From Deltaproteobacteria bacterium (GTDB lineage: Bacteria > Myxococcota_A > Polyangia > DRWM01 > JAAZOP01), in the NCBI GenBank assembly GCA_016218765.1, contig JACRCZ010000123.1, positions 1 through 64,000 on the forward strand: 64,000 bases of DNA, written 5' to 3'. The notes beneath the pieces are model-generated. The model saw only the letters and a list, made by a program, of their open reading frames with translations, did no database searches and was not told the DNA's origin. Position 1 is the first letter of the stretch; each line of letters begins with the position of its first letter. Shown here one piece after another: positions 15,758 through 25,870 of this stretch. A program made the position numbers and the translations under genes.

Positions 15758-18700
15758 CTACGGCGGGGCGCTCGAGACGCTGTTGCCGAACAGGCTGTTG
15801 GCGGTGGTGCCGGGGAGGGTTGTCGGGGCCGCCCAGGTGACCGGGCTGGCGCCCCACAGCAGGCTCGCGTAGCCCAGGTGGCCGGCGCTCGGGACCCCCG
15901 GCGCACCGGCCAGACTGTCGGCGTATCCGTCGCCGTTGACGTCTCCCGGGCCGGCCACGGCCATGCCGAAGTTGTCGTCGGTGACGCCGCCGGCCGTCTG
16001 GGCGGCGGTCGTGGAGGGCGAGGCGGCGCCGAGGTACAGGTACGCCGCCCCGACGCCCGCGGCGTAGCCGTAGGCGCCGACCAGCAGGTCGCCGATCCCG
16101 TCGCCGTTCGCGTCGCCGGCCCGGGCGACCGAGCCGCCGAAGTACTGGCTTGGGGAGGTGAGCATGACGGCCGGGGTCGGGTTGACGGTCGTTCCGCCGT
16201 AGAACACCTCCGCCCTGGACTGTCCGCTGGCCCCGAAGATGAAGTCCGCGAACCCGTCGTCGTTGAAATCGCCGGCTGCGGAGACGCTCGCGCCGTAGTA
16301 GGCGCCGGCGGCGGCGCCGTCTTCCCGCATGTCGTACGCGGTGTCCATCGCGGCCCCGCCGAGGAACAGGTACGCGCGTCCGGTCAAGCCGCCCCAGGCG
16401 TAGGCGCCGACGACGACATCCCCGTAGCCGTCGGCGTTGACGTCGCCCGCTCCCGCGACCGACGTGCCGAACTGCTCTCCGGTACCGAGCGGGGCGAGTT
16501 CGACGTCCGAGGCGGCGTCCGGAGAGGCGCTTCCGAGATACACGTAGGCGCGGCCGGTGTTGAGGGGCGGGCCGACGTTGCGGGCACCCACGATCACGTC
16601 GGCGTAGCCGTCGGCGTTGACGTCGCCCGCGCCGGCGACGGAGCGGCCGAGACCTCCGCCGGTCACTGCCGGGACGTAGATCAGGTCCGCCGCCAGGTCG
16701 GGCGAGGCTCCGCCGAGGAAGAGGTAGGCGCGACCGTCGGTCGACGCCGGGGCGTTGACGTTGAACGCGCCCGCCAGGAAGTCGGCGTAGCCGTCGGCGT
16801 TGACGTCGCCGGCGCCGGCCACCGAACAGCCGAGCTGATCGCCGGTGCCGGGTCCGGCGGTGCCTCCGTTCATCGTGCCGTCGACCGTCGTGTCCGGGGA
16901 TCCGGCGCCGAAGAACAGGCTGACCCGCCCCGGGTAGTTGCCCTCGCGTGGGGCGCCGATCAGCAGATCGGAGTAGCCGTCGCCGTTGAAGTCGTTCGGC
17001 GCGCGCCCGACGTCGAGATAGCGCACCGCGCTCCACGCTCCGCAGCGGTAGGCGTCGCAGGCGCGGACACGCCAGTAGTAGCGCGTGCCGTAGGGACGGC
17101 TGGTGGTGTTGACGGCGAGGTCCGCGGCGGGGCGGTAGGAGGTGGCGGGGAGGCCCGGGGCGTCCACGGCGGGCGAGCCGAGCGCGCAGCTCGCGAAGCC
17201 CGGCGTCGTGCAGGAGTCGTCGATCTGGACCTGGTACGTGATCGTCCCGCACGATCCGGCCGGGACGGCGAGCCAGCGCAGGTTTGGGCGGCGCGTGCCC
17301 GCCGCGAGGTGGCTGCCGGTGCGGGCGCCGGTCCCCGGCCATGTGGGATTGGGCGCGGCCGGGAGCGGGAAGCCGTTGTCGGCGACGGTGTCGCAATCGT
17401 CGTCGTCGCCGTCGCAGGACTCCGGCGGCGGCGGACAGGCGGGCCCCGTGGGAATGGCGCAGGAGGCGGAGCACGTGCCGGCGCCGGTCGAGCCGCAGCT
17501 CGTGGTGCAGGCGACGGCCTGTCCGAGGACGCAGGCGAAGCCGTCGTCGGGCACGGTGTCGCAGTCGTCGTCGCCTCCGTTGCAGGTCTCGGCGGGCGGG
17601 GTGCAGGCGGCGCCGGCCGGCAGGGCGCACGAGACGGAGCAGGCGCCGGTGCCGGTCGAGCCGCAGCTCGTGGTGCAGGAGACGGTCGCGCCGGCGCAGC
17701 AGGGGAAACCGTCGTCGCATCCGCCCGCGCAATCGTCGTTGATCCCGTTGCACGTCTCGGGCGGCGCCGTGCATGCCGCCGGGAGCGGCGCGGTGCAGGC
17801 GGTGGTGCAGAGACCGGAGCCCGTCGTGCCGCAGGACGTGGTGCAGGAGGTCGGCAAACCTCTCACGCAGGCGAAGCTCTCGTCCGTGCTTCCGTTGCAG
17901 TCGTCGTCCACGGTGTTGCACGTCTCGGCCGGCGGCGAGCAGAGCGCCGCGGCCGGCAGCTCGCAGGCGGCGGTGCAGGTGCCGGTGCCGGTCGAGCCGC
18001 AGGACGTGGTGCAGGACGTCGCGGCTCCCTGCACGCAGGCGAAGCCCTCGTCGGTGCTTCCGTTGCAGTTGTCGTCCAGAGCGTTGCACGACTCGGTCCC
18101 GCCGACGCATGCCGCGCCGGTGGGGAAGGAGCAGGCGGCGGTGCAGCGCCCCGTCCCCGGCGTACCGCAGGCCGTCATGCAGGCGACCGTGTCGCCGGCG
18201 ACGCAATCGTATCCCTCGTCGGCGACGGTGTCGCAGTCGTCGTCGTCGCCGTTGCAGGTCTCCGCCGGCGGCACGCACGTCTCCCAGGCGCAGGCGGTCG
18301 AGCAGTGCTCGTTGCCCGTGGAGCCGCAGGCGGTGGTGCAGGGTCGATCCGAGCCGCGGCAGCAGCCCGGCTCGTCGCAGCCCCCGGCGCAGTTGTCATC
18401 GATGCCGTTGCAGACCTCGACCGGCGGCGCGCAGTCGGCGGGTGCGGGGATTCCGCAGGCTGCCGTGCACGTTCCGGTACCGGCCGTCGCGCACGCCGTG
18501 GTGCAGGGCGTCCCCGACGCGCCGGCGACGCAGTCGAATCCCTCGTCGGCGATGGTGTCGCAGTCGTCGTCGCGCCCGTTGCAGGTCTCCGCGGGCGGCG
18601 TGCAACCGCCGGGAAGGGGCGGCTGGCAGAGGGCGGTGCAGAGGCCGGAACCCGTCATCGGCGCCGGCGCGACCCCGTCGCAGGACGTGCGGCAGGCGAC

Positions 18701-19774
18701 GCTCGCGCCGGGGGTGCACTGCCCCGCCTCCAGCTCGTCGGTGAGCGTGTCGCAGTCGGCGTCGGCTCCGTTCGCGCGCCCTTCCGCCGGCGGCGAGCAA
18801 TCGGCCGGTCCCGGGATGCCGCAGGTGGCGGTGCAGACGCCGGTTCCCGTGCTGTCGCAGCTCGTCGCGCAGTTTTCCAGGTGGCCGCGGATGCAGGCGA
18901 AGCCGTTGTCCGGGGCGGTGTCGCAGTCGTCGTCCACCCCGTTGCACGACTCCGGAGGCGGGTCGCAGTCCTCCGGGGAGGGCGAGGGCATGAGGCAGTC
19001 GGGAGAGCAGCGTCCGGTGCCGAGGGCTCCGCCGCAGCTCGTGACGCAGCTCATCGTCATTCCCATGACGCAAGGGAAGCCGTTGTCGTTCGCGTCGTCG
19101 CAGTCGTTGTCCCGGCCGTCACACGTCTCGGGCGGCGGGGCGCAGTCGTCCTCGGCGGGCACCGTGCACTCGGCGGAGCAGGTGCCGCTGCCGGTGTTCG
19201 CGCCCGGCAGGTCGCACGAGGTATGGCAGGTCACCTCCTCGCCGGCGCGGCAGTCGACGTCCTCGTCGGTCGCGGTGTCGCAGTCGTTGTCCCGGTCGTC
19301 GCAGTCGTCGCTTGTCGCGGTTGCCGCGCAGGCGCCCCAGGTGCAATCCGCCGTGCACTCGTGGGTCCCCGGGGTGTCGCAGGCGGTGGTGCACTGCTCG
19401 TCGTCGGGGTCGCCGACGCGCCAGGTGCACCCGCCGATCGGGACGTCGCCGAGCGACGGGTCGCCGTCGTTGCAGTCGCGCTCTCCCGTGCAGCACCCTG
19501 CCGCGAGGCCCTCGCACGTGGCGTTGGGCACGCCGTCGCCGTCGGCATCGATGCCTCGGTTCTCGCAGCGGACGAACTCGTAGATTCCCTGGTCGTTGCA
19601 GACGTCGACCGTCGTGCCTTCGTCGCACGCGCCGCAGCTATGCGCGGTCGAGCGTTCCTCGCCGGAGCGGCATCCCTCGGCCGGGGATTCGTCGAAGAAC
19701 CCCATGACACTGCAGCCGTTCGCGAGTCCCGCGAGGACCATCGCCGTCGTGAGGCTTCGCCCCGAGAACCTCAT
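15758..19774 (-). CDS. Giant MopE-like Cys-rich lipoprotein with FnIII-like and seven FG-GAP repeats
   Basis: This 1338-residue surface protein starts with a lipoprotein signal (VLAGLANGC). Residues about 40-810 carry some twelve copies of the CNGxDDDCDTxxDEG motif (MopE-type metal-binding motif; Asp clusters typical of Ca or Cu binding), each followed by a Cys-rich CTTSCGSTGxGxC segment. A fibronectin-III-like stretch (YRPAADLAV to RYYWRVRACDAY) follows. Residues about 925-1330 hold seven FG-GAP repeats of the form GDVNADGYADxxxGA, enough for one seven-bladed integrin-like propeller. ATG 19774 has AAAGGGG eight bases upstream; GTG 19783 is the alternative. A role in adhesion or metal capture at the cell surface is inferred. 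Confidence 0.88.
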   Translation of the reverse strand: MRFSGRSLTTAMVLAGLANGCSVMGFFDESPAEGCRSGEERSTAHSCGACDEGTTVDVCNDQGIYEFVRCENRGIDADGDGVPNATCEGLAAGCCTGERDCNDGDPSLGDVPIGGCTWRVGDPDDEQCTTACDTPGTHECTADCTWGACAATATSDDCDDRDNDCDTATDEDVDCRAGEEVTCHTSCDLPGANTGSGTCSAECTVPAEDDCAPPPETCDGRDNDCDDANDNGFPCVMGMTMSCVTSCGGALGTGRCSPDCLMPSPSPEDCDPPPESCNGVDDDCDTAPDNGFACIRGHLENCATSCDSTGTGVCTATCGIPGPADCSPPAEGRANGADADCDTLTDELEAGQCTPGASVACRTSCDGVAPAPMTGSGLCTALCQPPLPGGCTPPAETCNGRDDDCDTIADEGFDCVAGASGTPCTTACATAGTGTCTAACGIPAPADCAPPVEVCNGIDDNCAGGCDEPGCCRGSDRPCTTACGSTGNEHCSTACAWETCVPPAETCNGDDDDCDTVADEGYDCVAGDTVACMTACGTPGTGRCTAACSFPTGAACVGGTESCNALDDNCNGSTDEGFACVQGAATSCTTSCGSTGTGTCTAACELPAAALCSPPAETCNTVDDDCNGSTDESFACVRGLPTSCTTSCGTTGSGLCTTACTAPLPAACTAPPETCNGINDDCAGGCDDGFPCCAGATVSCTTSCGSTGTGACSVSCALPAGAACTPPAETCNGGDDDCDTVPDDGFACVLGQAVACTTSCGSTGAGTCSASCAIPTGPACPPPPESCDGDDDDCDTVADNGFPLPAAPNPTWPGTGARTGSHLAAGTRRPNLRWLAVPAGSCGTITYQVQIDDSCTTPGFASCALGSPAVDAPGLPATSYRPAADLAVNTTSRPYGTRYYWRVRACDAYRCGAWSAVRYLDVGRAPNDFNGDGYSDLLIGAPREGNYPGRVSLFFGAGSPDTTVDGTMNGGTAGPGTGDQLGCSVAGAGDVNADGYADFLAGAFNVNAPASTDGRAYLFLGGASPDLAADLIYVPAVTGGGLGRSVAGAGDVNADGYADVIVGARNVGPPLNTGRAYVYLGSASPDAASDVELAPLGTGEQFGTSVAGAGDVNADGYGDVVVGAYAWGGLTGRAYLFLGGAAMDTAYDMREDGAAAGAYYGASVSAAGDFNDDGFADFIFGASGQSRAEVFYGGTTVNPTPAVMLTSPSQYFGGSVARAGDANGDGIGDLLVGAYGYAAGVGAAYLYLGAASPSTTAAQTAGGVTDDNFGMAVAGPGDVNGDGYADSLAGAPGVPSAGHLGYASLLWGASPVTWAAPTTLPGTTANSLFGNSVSSAPP

Positions 19775-20030
19775 CGTCTGCACCCCTTTCCCGCGGCGGA
19801 GCGCGGCGGGCCGCCCGGTCCTCCGGCCGACCCCGAACGTACCGGCTCCGCTCCGTGTCGGCCGGAGTCTACGACGCCGGTCGGGCGCCGGGCAACTCCA
19901 CGGACAACTCCGCCGACAACGACTCGGCGGACCCTTGCCCCCGGGCCTCGCGCCCGACTATTCTTCGCGCCCGTGATGCGCGGGACGGCGCATCGGGGGA
20001 CCGGGGGACGGAGGACGAAGGAGCGATGCG

Positions 20031-21146
20031 ATGAAGAAGATTGGCATTCTCACCGGCGGCGGGGACTGCCCCGGGCTCAACGGGGCGATCAAGTGGCTGG
20101 TCAAGACGTGCGAGGACCCGGGCACGGGCGCGGTGCCGTTCGAGGTGATCGGCATCCGGGACGGCTGGAAGGGCCTGGTCAAGGGCGATCCGGACCGTCT
20201 CCAGCCGCCGTTCTCCGATTTCGGCGAGGAAGGGTATTTCAAGCGCCTGACTTCGGCGGAGGTCCGGCCGTGGGACCGGCAGGGCGGCACCCGGCTGGGC
20301 ACGTCCCGCACCAACCCGTTCAACCCCAAGAACGACCGCAGCGACGTGGTGATCCGCAACATCGAGCGCCTCGGGCTGTACGCCATCGTGGCCATCGGCG
20401 GCGAGGACACGCTGAGCGTCGCGGCGAAGCTGTCCGAGCGCGGCATCCCCACGGTCGGGATTCCCAAGACCATCGACCGCGACCTGGCGGGCACGGAGTA
20501 CTCGATCGGTTTCGAGACCGCGGTCAACGTGATCACCGAGGAGGTCGATCGCCTGCGCACGACGGCCGGCTCGCACAGCCGGACCTTCGTCGTCGAGACG
20601 ATGGGCCGGCACGCCGGCCACCTCGCCCTCCAGGGCGGGATGTCCGCCGGCGCCTACGTCATCCTCATCCCGGAGCACGACTACGACGTCGGCGAGGTCA
20701 ACGCGCTGGTGGCGCGTCGCCGGCAGGCCGGCGTCCGCTACTCGATCGTCGTCATCGCCGAGGGCGCCAAGGCGCGCGGCGGGAGCGTCGTGCAGCGCAC
20801 CTCCGGGCTCGACGACTTCGGACACGTCAACCTGGGCGGCGTCGGCGAGGTGCTGGCCCAGGAAATCGCCAAGGGCACCGGACTGGAGACCCGCGCCGTC
20901 GTCCTCTCGCACCTCCAGCGCGGCGGCACGCCGTGCGCCTACGACCGCCGGATGGCGCGCAACTTCGGCATCTGCGCCGTGAACCTGATCCAGAACGGCC
21001 AGACCGGAAGGATGGTCTCGTTCCTCGACGGCAAGTACACCTCGGTCCCCCTCTCCGAGATCATCGGCAAGCTGTCGCTGGTCGACGTCGAGCGCGAGTA
21101 CGACACGCGGCTGTACAACGGCAAGCGCACGATCCTGCCGCTCTGA
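20031..21146 (+). CDS. pfkA: 6-phosphofructokinase, possibly pyrophosphate-dependent
   Basis: This 371-residue phosphofructokinase phosphorylates fructose 6-phosphate in glycolysis. The phosphate-donor loop is GGGDCPGLN, the donor-selectivity site is GGEDT (residues 123-127), the catalytic loop is PKTIDRD (145-151) and the sugar-binding segment is VETMGRHAGHLAL. Established work on the family links Gly in GGDGS to ATP use, and Asp there together with Lys in PKTIDND to pyrophosphate use. Here both Asp and Lys are present, which favours pyrophosphate, although Asn is replaced by Arg. AAGGAG (20018-20023) supports the start. Nine bases separate it from glnS. Confidence 0.92.
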   Translation: MKKIGILTGGGDCPGLNGAIKWLVKTCEDPGTGAVPFEVIGIRDGWKGLVKGDPDRLQPPFSDFGEEGYFKRLTSAEVRPWDRQGGTRLGTSRTNPFNPKNDRSDVVIRNIERLGLYAIVAIGGEDTLSVAAKLSERGIPTVGIPKTIDRDLAGTEYSIGFETAVNVITEEVDRLRTTAGSHSRTFVVETMGRHAGHLALQGGMSAGAYVILIPEHDYDVGEVNALVARRRQAGVRYSIVVIAEGAKARGGSVVQRTSGLDDFGHVNLGGVGEVLAQEIAKGTGLETRAVVLSHLQRGGTPCAYDRRMARNFGICAVNLIQNGQTGRMVSFLDGKYTSVPLSEIIGKLSLVDVEREYDTRLYNGKRTILPL

Positions 21147-21155
21147 GCGGTTCCC

Positions 21156-22853
<1,698 letters not shown>

Positions 22854-22859
22854 GCTGAT

Positions 22860-22905
22860 GGTGGGTTGATCGGGACGAGTGGTTGGTGGGTCGATCGGGA
22901 CGAGT
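22860..22905 (+). repeat. Two-copy 21-bp direct repeat
   Basis: GGTGGGTYGATCGGGACGAG(T) occurs at 22860-22880 and 22885-22905, differing at one base, with a 25-bp period. It lies between the glnS stop and the next lipoprotein start and could be a slippage duplication or a pair of operator sites. Confidence 0.55.
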
Positions 22906-22932
22906 TCTTGGTTGCGGACAGGGGAGGGGAGC

Positions 22933-24342
22933 ATGCGGGTGGTTTGGGCGATCGTCCTGGTGGCCGTGTGCGGGTGCGGGGACGATGGCGGGGGTGGCGA
23001 TGACGCGACGACCGGGGACGAAGCGGGTGCGGTGGAGGACGGCGCGCCCGGCGACGGCGATGCGGGCGAGGCCGCGGAGGACGGCACGGGCGGGGACGTC
23101 GCGGACGACGGCGGGGACGTGACGCCCGCGGGCGGGTGGCCGACGCCCAACGAGTGGTCGTGGAACGGGAGCTGGACGCCCGCCGAAGCGGACTTCCCGC
23201 TCGACGGGCTGCTCGACAACGAGTACTTCGACGGCCACCCCGGGCGCGACGGGAACCCGACCCCGATCCTCCCCCCCGGCGCGTGGGACTGGACCGACGC
23301 GGACGACGACCTGGCGAGCTGGCGCAACTTCGACGGCAATCTGGGACACTTCGACATGCTGCGCGATGGCGCCGGACGCCACTACGGCTGGCGGCTCGCG
23401 GGGAACGTCCCGGAGGCGGTCGAGTACTCCGGGCCCGCGATGTACTTCGAAGGCTCCGCGGGCGCCGATTGGCTCGATCTCGGGCCGGAGGGCTCGATCC
23501 ACAGCTTCGGCGACGGCAACATGGGCGAGGGTCCCGACGTCCTCGTCTTCCGCGAAAGCTGGTCGCTCGACTTCCGCACCGGCTCCAGCCTGACCGGCGG
23601 TGCGCGCGACGACGACCTGCTGGTCGGCGGCTGCGGCGAGAACGGCGACGGCTCGTTCGACTACATGACGACGACGATCCATGCCGGCCCGGGAAGCGAC
23701 TGGGCGTTCGTGCGCGACATCTCCCGCGCCGCGGCGGACCTGGGAAACGGGGAGGGCGGCCGCACCGACGCCCTCGATCCTCTCGACGGCGACGACCTGC
23801 TGGTCCTCCGCGGCAACACCCACGACTTCCGTTTCATGGGCGGCGCGGGCGACGACCTCGCGGTGTGGTTCGTCGACGACAACGTGCAGACCACCACCTG
23901 GCTCGGCCCCAACTTCTTCGGCGGCGGCGGCTGGGATCCGGCCTTGTGGGGCGACGGAGGGACCGACCGCCTGGTGCTCGCCGTGCCGGCCACGACGCCG
24001 ATCGTATCGGCGACGCCGACGCCGCCCGGCTCGCTGCTGGTGCGCGGGACGTCGGGGGAGTTCATCCAGGACGACCCGACGGCGGCCGATCCATTCGCGC
24101 GCTACTGCGTCGAGTGCGGGACCGGACCCGGCGGACGGAAGACGCTGATCCTCGAGTACGTGGCGGCCGACGAGCACGTGGAGACGGGGTACTTCTTCGT
24201 CACCGCGTTCGAGGAGCTGCAGCTCGGGGTGGGGGAGGGCGCCCGGGTCTTCGCGTTGGACGACGTCGCGGGCGCCGCCGTGCCGCTGGAGGCCGCCGTG
24301 CCCTTCGTCCCGCCCTCGTGGCCGGACGAGCTGTGCCGGTGA
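22933..24342 (+). CDS. Lipoprotein with Asp/Gly-rich linker and weak RTX-like region, function unknown
   Basis: This 469-residue protein has a short lipoprotein signal (MRVVWAIVLVAVCGC) and then about 60 residues of Asp/Gly/Glu/Ala linker. The folded part contains several GGAxDDDLL and GGAGDDLAV motifs, distantly like the Ca-binding nonapeptides of RTX proteins but too few to be sure. I do not recognise the family. ATG 22933 has GGGGAGGGGAGC upstream and starts the signal peptide directly. A surface location is likely. Confidence 0.72.
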   Translation: MRVVWAIVLVAVCGCGDDGGGGDDATTGDEAGAVEDGAPGDGDAGEAAEDGTGGDVADDGGDVTPAGGWPTPNEWSWNGSWTPAEADFPLDGLLDNEYFDGHPGRDGNPTPILPPGAWDWTDADDDLASWRNFDGNLGHFDMLRDGAGRHYGWRLAGNVPEAVEYSGPAMYFEGSAGADWLDLGPEGSIHSFGDGNMGEGPDVLVFRESWSLDFRTGSSLTGGARDDDLLVGGCGENGDGSFDYMTTTIHAGPGSDWAFVRDISRAAADLGNGEGGRTDALDPLDGDDLLVLRGNTHDFRFMGGAGDDLAVWFVDDNVQTTTWLGPNFFGGGGWDPALWGDGGTDRLVLAVPATTPIVSATPTPPGSLLVRGTSGEFIQDDPTAADPFARYCVECGTGPGGRKTLILEYVAADEHVETGYFFVTAFEELQLGVGEGARVFALDDVAGAAVPLEAAVPFVPPSWPDELCR

Positions 24343-24454
24343 CCTGCCGGTCCCGCGGCCGTCGACGACGCGTCAGCCTTCTCGGGACCGGACGGGGGGA
24401 GGTGGGGAGTGCGGGCGGGGAGGTGGGGACGGTCCGTTCGCAGTCGGGGACCTC

Positions 24455-25141
24455 TCAGCGTTCCGGCCGCGCTTCGGCCCAACCGGCGGTGCGGTAGCGT
24501 TCCCAGGCGTCGATCAGGGCGGTGGGCTGCGTGAGGATCATCGTCTCGCCCACGGCCAGGCCGACGCCGGCGGCGATGCCGGCGCTCAGCCAGTCGTGAA
24601 AGGCGAAACCGATCGTGAGCGCCAGCGCCGCGTTGACGAGGACGCTGCCGACGTGGACCAGCCAGCTCGTGCCGAACTCCTCGGCGCCCGCGTCCAGTTC
24701 CAGCCAGCGCTCCCCGCGCGCGATGAGCGCGCAGGGCGACGCGGCGGGACCGAGCGCGCCGGCGTACGCGTCGAGAATCGGACCGTGTTCCTGCACGGCG
24801 AGCGGGAGGATGGTGAGCACGGCGAGGCCGAGGCCGGCGCCGCCGGCGCCGAGCCAGAGGCCGGGGCGGTTCGCGGCCGGAAGAACCGGAGCGGCGGCGA
24901 CCTGGGTCGTGGCGAGCAGGAGGTAGCCGGCGCCCCACAGGCCGGTCCAGGTGCGGACCGGGCCGGCTTCGTCCGCGAGCGCCGAGCGGAGGTACTCGAG
25001 TCGTGCGGCATCCGGGACGTCTGCGAGCGCCGGCAGGGCATCGTCGGGCAGCGGGCAGTCCTGCGCGGCGGCGGGGTGCGGCACGGCGATCGCGAGAGCG
25101 GCCGCGAGCAGGGCGGATTCGACGACGCGGTCCACGGGCAC
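24455..25141 (-). CDS. Exported multi-pass membrane protein, function unknown
   Basis: This 228-residue protein starts with a cleavable signal (LLAAALAIAVPHPAAAQ, AxA site) and has about four later hydrophobic helices (LWGAGYLLLATTQVAAA, LWLGAGGAGLGLAVLTILPLA, VGSVLVNAALALTIGFAF and AGIAAGVGLAVGETMIL). It has no motif I can assign. The start is GTG 25141 with AGGGG about nine bases upstream; GTG 25135 is an alternative. It lies 25 bases after the hemerythrin gene on the same strand and is probably co-transcribed with it. Confidence 0.7.
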   Translation of the reverse strand: MPVDRVVESALLAAALAIAVPHPAAAQDCPLPDDALPALADVPDAARLEYLRSALADEAGPVRTWTGLWGAGYLLLATTQVAAAPVLPAANRPGLWLGAGGAGLGLAVLTILPLAVQEHGPILDAYAGALGPAASPCALIARGERWLELDAGAEEFGTSWLVHVGSVLVNAALALTIGFAFHDWLSAGIAAGVGLAVGETMILTQPTALIDAWERYRTAGWAEARPER

Positions 25142-25166
25142 AACTTGCCCCTGGCAACCGCGGTCG

Positions 25167-25754
25167 TCAACCGCCGTGGTCAGGGCTGTTTGAGGGCGGC
25201 ACGATATTGTAGACGAATTCCAGCTCCTCGATCGCCGTCCGGTACTTCGCGTCGATGCCGGCGAAGCGCGGGTCGGCCTCGAGTGCCGCGTACGACTGCA
25301 GCAGTGCCAGCGTATCGTCCGCGGTCAGCGCGTGTTCCATGAGGGGGAAGGCGACGCGGTCTTCCTTGTAGATGTGCATGCGGATGAGGTCGATCCACTC
25401 CTGGGCGTTGCGGCAGAAGCGCTGCGTCTCTTCGGGGTCGCCGTGGGCGCCTTCGCGGAAGGATTCGTGCATCTCGCGGGCGCAGGCGCGGCAGCGTTCG
25501 TGATCGGCGCCGAGGTCCGCGAGGTGATCGACGTCCCACGACGGTTTCCGGGCGGCGACGCGTGGGAACAGCTCGTGTTCTTCCTTGGCGTGGTGCCAGG
25601 CGTCGGCGTAGGCGCCGATGAAGTCGACGATCGACTCGGCCTGGAGGAACTTCAGGCGTCGCGCGAGCATCGCGGCGCCGATCATGCGTGCCAGGCACTC
25701 CGACGCGCGGGTGATCAGGCGGTGTTCCTCGACGAGGACTTCGATCGGGTTCAT
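25167..25754 (-). CDS. Hemerythrin-like diiron protein
   Basis: This 195-residue four-helix protein has the His/Glu pattern of the HHE/hemerythrin family: VEEHRLI near the start, HHAKEEHELFP in the middle, then HERCRACAR, and HIYKEDRVAFPLMEHAL at the end. Such proteins bind oxygen, nitric oxide or iron. The start was chosen as ATG 25754: AGGAGG abuts the upstream ATG at 25760, leaving no spacer, but sits six bases from ATG 25754. The C-terminus (about 45 residues) is longer than the minimal domain. Confidence 0.88.
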   Translation of the reverse strand: MNPIEVLVEEHRLITRASECLARMIGAAMLARRLKFLQAESIVDFIGAYADAWHHAKEEHELFPRVAARKPSWDVDHLADLGADHERCRACAREMHESFREGAHGDPEETQRFCRNAQEWIDLIRMHIYKEDRVAFPLMEHALTADDTLALLQSYAALEADPRFAGIDAKYRTAIEELEFVYNIVPPSNSPDHGG

Positions 25755-25772
25755 CGGCATCCTCCTGCCCGC

Positions 25773-25827
25773 CCGGCCCGCCGCCGGGCGGCCACGGCGG
25801 GCCACCATAGCACCGCAGGAAGCAGCC
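25773..25827 (-). repeat. 55-bp dispersed repeat, copy 1 (intergenic)
   Basis: This segment between the hemerythrin and serine-protease genes matches 29194-29248 at 51 of 55 bases (17 identical, a 9-base variable part, 29 identical). Read on the minus strand it would encode LLPAVLWWPAV followed by an Arg-rich end, the same peptide that forms the MYXO-CTERM-like anchor in copy 2. Here it is not attached to a recognisable gene. It also contains a GCCCG/CGGGC hairpin. Confidence 0.7.
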
Positions 25828-25870
25828 GACGATTGCCGGTCGGAGGCGGCTCTGCTAGGGTTGTCGGACG

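Noticed and set aside
25800..25827. Resemblance of GGAAGCAGCC in the 55-bp repeat to the conserved loop of SRP RNA
   Set aside because: The pairing partner and the GGUC/GGAA symmetric loop are absent; only ten bases match and they are part of a coding-type repeat.
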